Source of the DNA: Caldifarciminota bacterium
GTDB lineage: Bacteria > Hydrothermota > UBA3072 > WFRC01
NCBI GenBank assembly: GCA_015486685.1
Contig: WFRC01000222.1
Span: 1-14,004, forward strand
DNA length: 14,004 nucleotides
Direction of reading: 5' to 3'
In this document: piece after piece, positions 12,935 through 14,004 of the stretch
Position numbering within the stretch: position 1 is the first letter of the stretch
Layout of the letters: each line of letters starts with the position of its first letter
Program-made: the position numbers and the translations under genes
The notes under the pieces: generated by a model
What the model was told of the DNA's origin: nothing
Seen by the model: only the letters and a program-made list of their open reading frames with translations
The model's database searches: none

Positions 12935-12949
12935 AAACTATCAACTTTT
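12923..12949 (+). repeat. Left terminal inverted repeat of the transposase element
   Basis: Begins GGGGTCAGTCATAAACTATC. On the minus strand it contains the transposase stop TGA (12943-12941), a second in-frame stop TAG, and the ATG of the HAD gene (12934-12932). It does not fold into a strong hairpin by itself. Confidence 0.9.
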
Positions 12950-13840
12950 CTCTATCCATCGTTCAAATTCTTCAAGTTTTTCTCCCATGACACTGCTTGC
13001 GTGGTATAATTTATGGATAGATTGAGGTGTTGTTTTAAAAATTCTGGATATCTCTTTGAATGTAAGATGTACTCTCTCTCTTAATAACGCAACTGCTACT
13101 TTCTTCAACGGTTCTTTCGAATAGTTTCCAATATCCTCTATCTGCTTTCCGTATTTTTCCTTAAGGAAATTATCTACATCTAAAACTTTTATTTTTTTTG
13201 CCTTTCTCCCTTTTCTCCTTCTTTCTTTCCTTACCTTTTCCAAAGTCTGATGCATAAATTCCTTGGTTCCATAAACAAGATAATTTTGGACTTTTTTTAA
13301 AGGTGGTTTCTTTTTCTTTATTCCTTCAAGGGTAAATCTTTTAAATTCTTCTACATTCTTAAAATATGAAAGCACTAATGAAGGAGATACTAAATGCGGG
13401 ACAGATATATATTCCTTATAACTTGACCAGGGATATTCTTCTGGTAGTGCTACAATCTTTGCCTTCACAGGATTTAAGTGGATATATCTTGCAAGAACAA
13501 GAAGATATTGCTTTTTATCCACCAGTATGCTTTTATATCTATCTCCAAGTAAATGTCCTTTTTTGTTCCATTTTTTGTTAAAACCTTGAACATAATGTGT
13601 GAGAAGTTCACCCATTAGTTTTGAAAGAGGTGTGCTTCCCGTCTCTATAAGAAGATGGACATGATTGTCCATAAGGCAGTAGGCATATAAGGTAAAATCA
13701 TACCTTTTTATAAGTAAGGATAAGCGGGAGAGGAATTTTTCTCTGTCTTTTGCATTATAGAAAATATCGCCCCCTCTATTGCCTTTTATAATTACATGAT
13801 GTAAAGCCCCTAAAAAATCAATTCTTATAGCCCTTGCCAT
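12941..13840 (-). CDS. REP-associated tyrosine transposase (RAYT), Y1 family
   Basis: A 299-residue single-strand DNA transposase of the IS200-like Y1/HUH superfamily. The HUH pair is His60/His62 in MDNHVHLLIE, and the catalytic Tyr is most likely Tyr119 in ARYIHLNPVKA; the N-terminal ALHHVIIKGNRG is typical of RAYTs. After the ~145-residue catalytic domain comes a very basic linker (KERRRKGRKAKKIK) and a C-terminal helix-turn-helix (FKEISRIFKTTPQSIHKLY), similar in style to the DnaA C-terminal domain fused to some of these proteins. All catalytic residues are present and the frame is intact, so it may be active. It starts at ATG 13840, six bases after a -10 box, and stops within the left terminal repeat. 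Confidence 0.94.
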   Translation of the reverse strand: MARAIRIDFLGALHHVIIKGNRGGDIFYNAKDREKFLSRLSLLIKRYDFTLYAYCLMDNHVHLLIETGSTPLSKLMGELLTHYVQGFNKKWNKKGHLLGDRYKSILVDKKQYLLVLARYIHLNPVKAKIVALPEEYPWSSYKEYISVPHLVSPSLVLSYFKNVEEFKRFTLEGIKKKKPPLKKVQNYLVYGTKEFMHQTLEKVRKERRRKGRKAKKIKVLDVDNFLKEKYGKQIEDIGNYSKEPLKKVAVALLRERVHLTFKEISRIFKTTPQSIHKLYHASSVMGEKLEEFERWIEKS

Positions 13841-13874
13841 AACTTGAAAATAATCACTAATAAGAATTTGTCAA
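13841..13874 (-). promoter_or_regulatory. Promoter of the transposase gene, leaderless layout
   Basis: Minus strand: TTGACA (13874-13869), 16-nt spacer, TATTTT (13852-13847), CAAGTT, then ATG 13840. The same CAAG-type six-base gap precedes ATG 683 of the first pilin gene. Confidence 0.65.
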
Positions 13875-13970
13875 GAGTTTGTCCGAGAATTAAAAAATAA
13901 AATTTTGCTCATTGAAAATGAAGGACTTATGAATGTCAATTCTGTAATATTCTTGGATAGACTCTCAGCT

Positions 13971-13997
13971 AAAAGTTGATAGTTTATGACTGACCCC
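13971..13997 (-). repeat. Right terminal inverted repeat of the transposase element
   Basis: Exact inverse of 12923-12949. Read on the plus strand it offers ATG ACT GAC CCC followed by GAA GAG at the window edge, so a rightward gene could begin with MTDP as the HAD gene does on the other side. The sequence ends before this can be judged. Confidence 0.9.
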
Positions 13998-14004
13998 GAA
14001 GAGA

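Larger units (their letters stand above)
12923..13997 (-). mobile_element. Complete REP-type (Y1/HUH) transposase element with 27-bp inverted repeats
   Basis: A 1,075-bp unit bounded by perfect inverted repeats at 12923-12949 and 13971-13997. It contains one gene, the Y1 transposase on the minus strand, and that gene's promoter. No target-site duplication is apparent (CCT outside the left end, GAA outside the right), as expected for HUH single-strand transposition. Further copies of the end at 10676, 4907 and 510 suggest spread of the repeat in this genome. The perfect match of the two ends suggests a recent insertion. Confidence 0.8.

Noticed and set aside
12915..14004. Target-site duplication around the transposase element
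   Set aside because: Bases flanking the two ends (CCT and GAA) do not match, and Y1 enzymes do not create duplications.
1..14004. tRNA or rRNA genes
   Set aside because: No cloverleaf with conserved GTTCRA arm and no recognisable rRNA core sequence was seen on either strand by eye.

Overview
The window is AT-rich bacterial chromosome with fairly dense genes and several repeat-filled intergenic gaps. The organism is a bacterium: it has FtsY, tandem type IV pilins, sigma-70-like and sigma-54-like promoters, and Shine-Dalgarno sites inside operons. It also carries the archaeal-type cofactor-independent phosphoglycerate mutase and an AsnA-type asparagine synthetase. I cannot name the lineage from sequence alone; an uncultured candidate phylum of the Omnitrophota/Desantisbacteria kind is only a guess.

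Layout. Positions 1-664 hold what may be the 3' tail of a gene, then about 500 bp of short degenerate tandem repeats and one REP-like hairpin. Positions 665-1624 encode two paralogous type IV prepilins in tandem, each preceded by a -24/-12 (sigma-54-like) motif and closed by a strong bidirectional terminator. On the minus strand, 3701-1668 encodes a large multi-spanning membrane protein resembling a GT-C glycosyltransferase. argF (3994-4923, plus) converges on asnA (6137-5010, minus). A minus-strand cluster starting at 10624 runs UDP-glucuronate decarboxylase-like epimerase, GT2 glycosyltransferase, ftsY and an M3-like metallopeptidase, with overlapping or abutting genes. Upstream lie apgM (11989-10775) and a HAD-family gene (12934-12158). 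The right end is a complete 1,075-bp element: a Y1/HUH REP-type transposase between perfect 27-bp inverted repeats. An additional copy of the repeat sits at 10676-10707, and shorter solo ends at 510-522 and 4907-4919.

The genes do not form one pathway. The epimerase and GT2 suggest activated-sugar and polyprenyl-linked sugar metabolism for surface glycans, to which the GT-C-like protein could contribute. argF and asnA are amino-acid biosynthesis, apgM is central glycolysis, and ftsY is membrane protein targeting.

The most noteworthy signals are not in the enzymes. First, five gene starts have a TTGACA-like/TATAAT-like promoter placed so that transcription should begin at or within a base or two of the start codon, implying leaderless mRNAs. 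Second, four intergenic regions contain 7-nt (sometimes 8-nt) degenerate tandem repeats that keep phase while the unit sequence changes; one such array supplies a gene's stop codon and another probably supplies a second. Third, the transposase element's terminal repeat supplies both the transposase stop codon and the start codon of the next gene.
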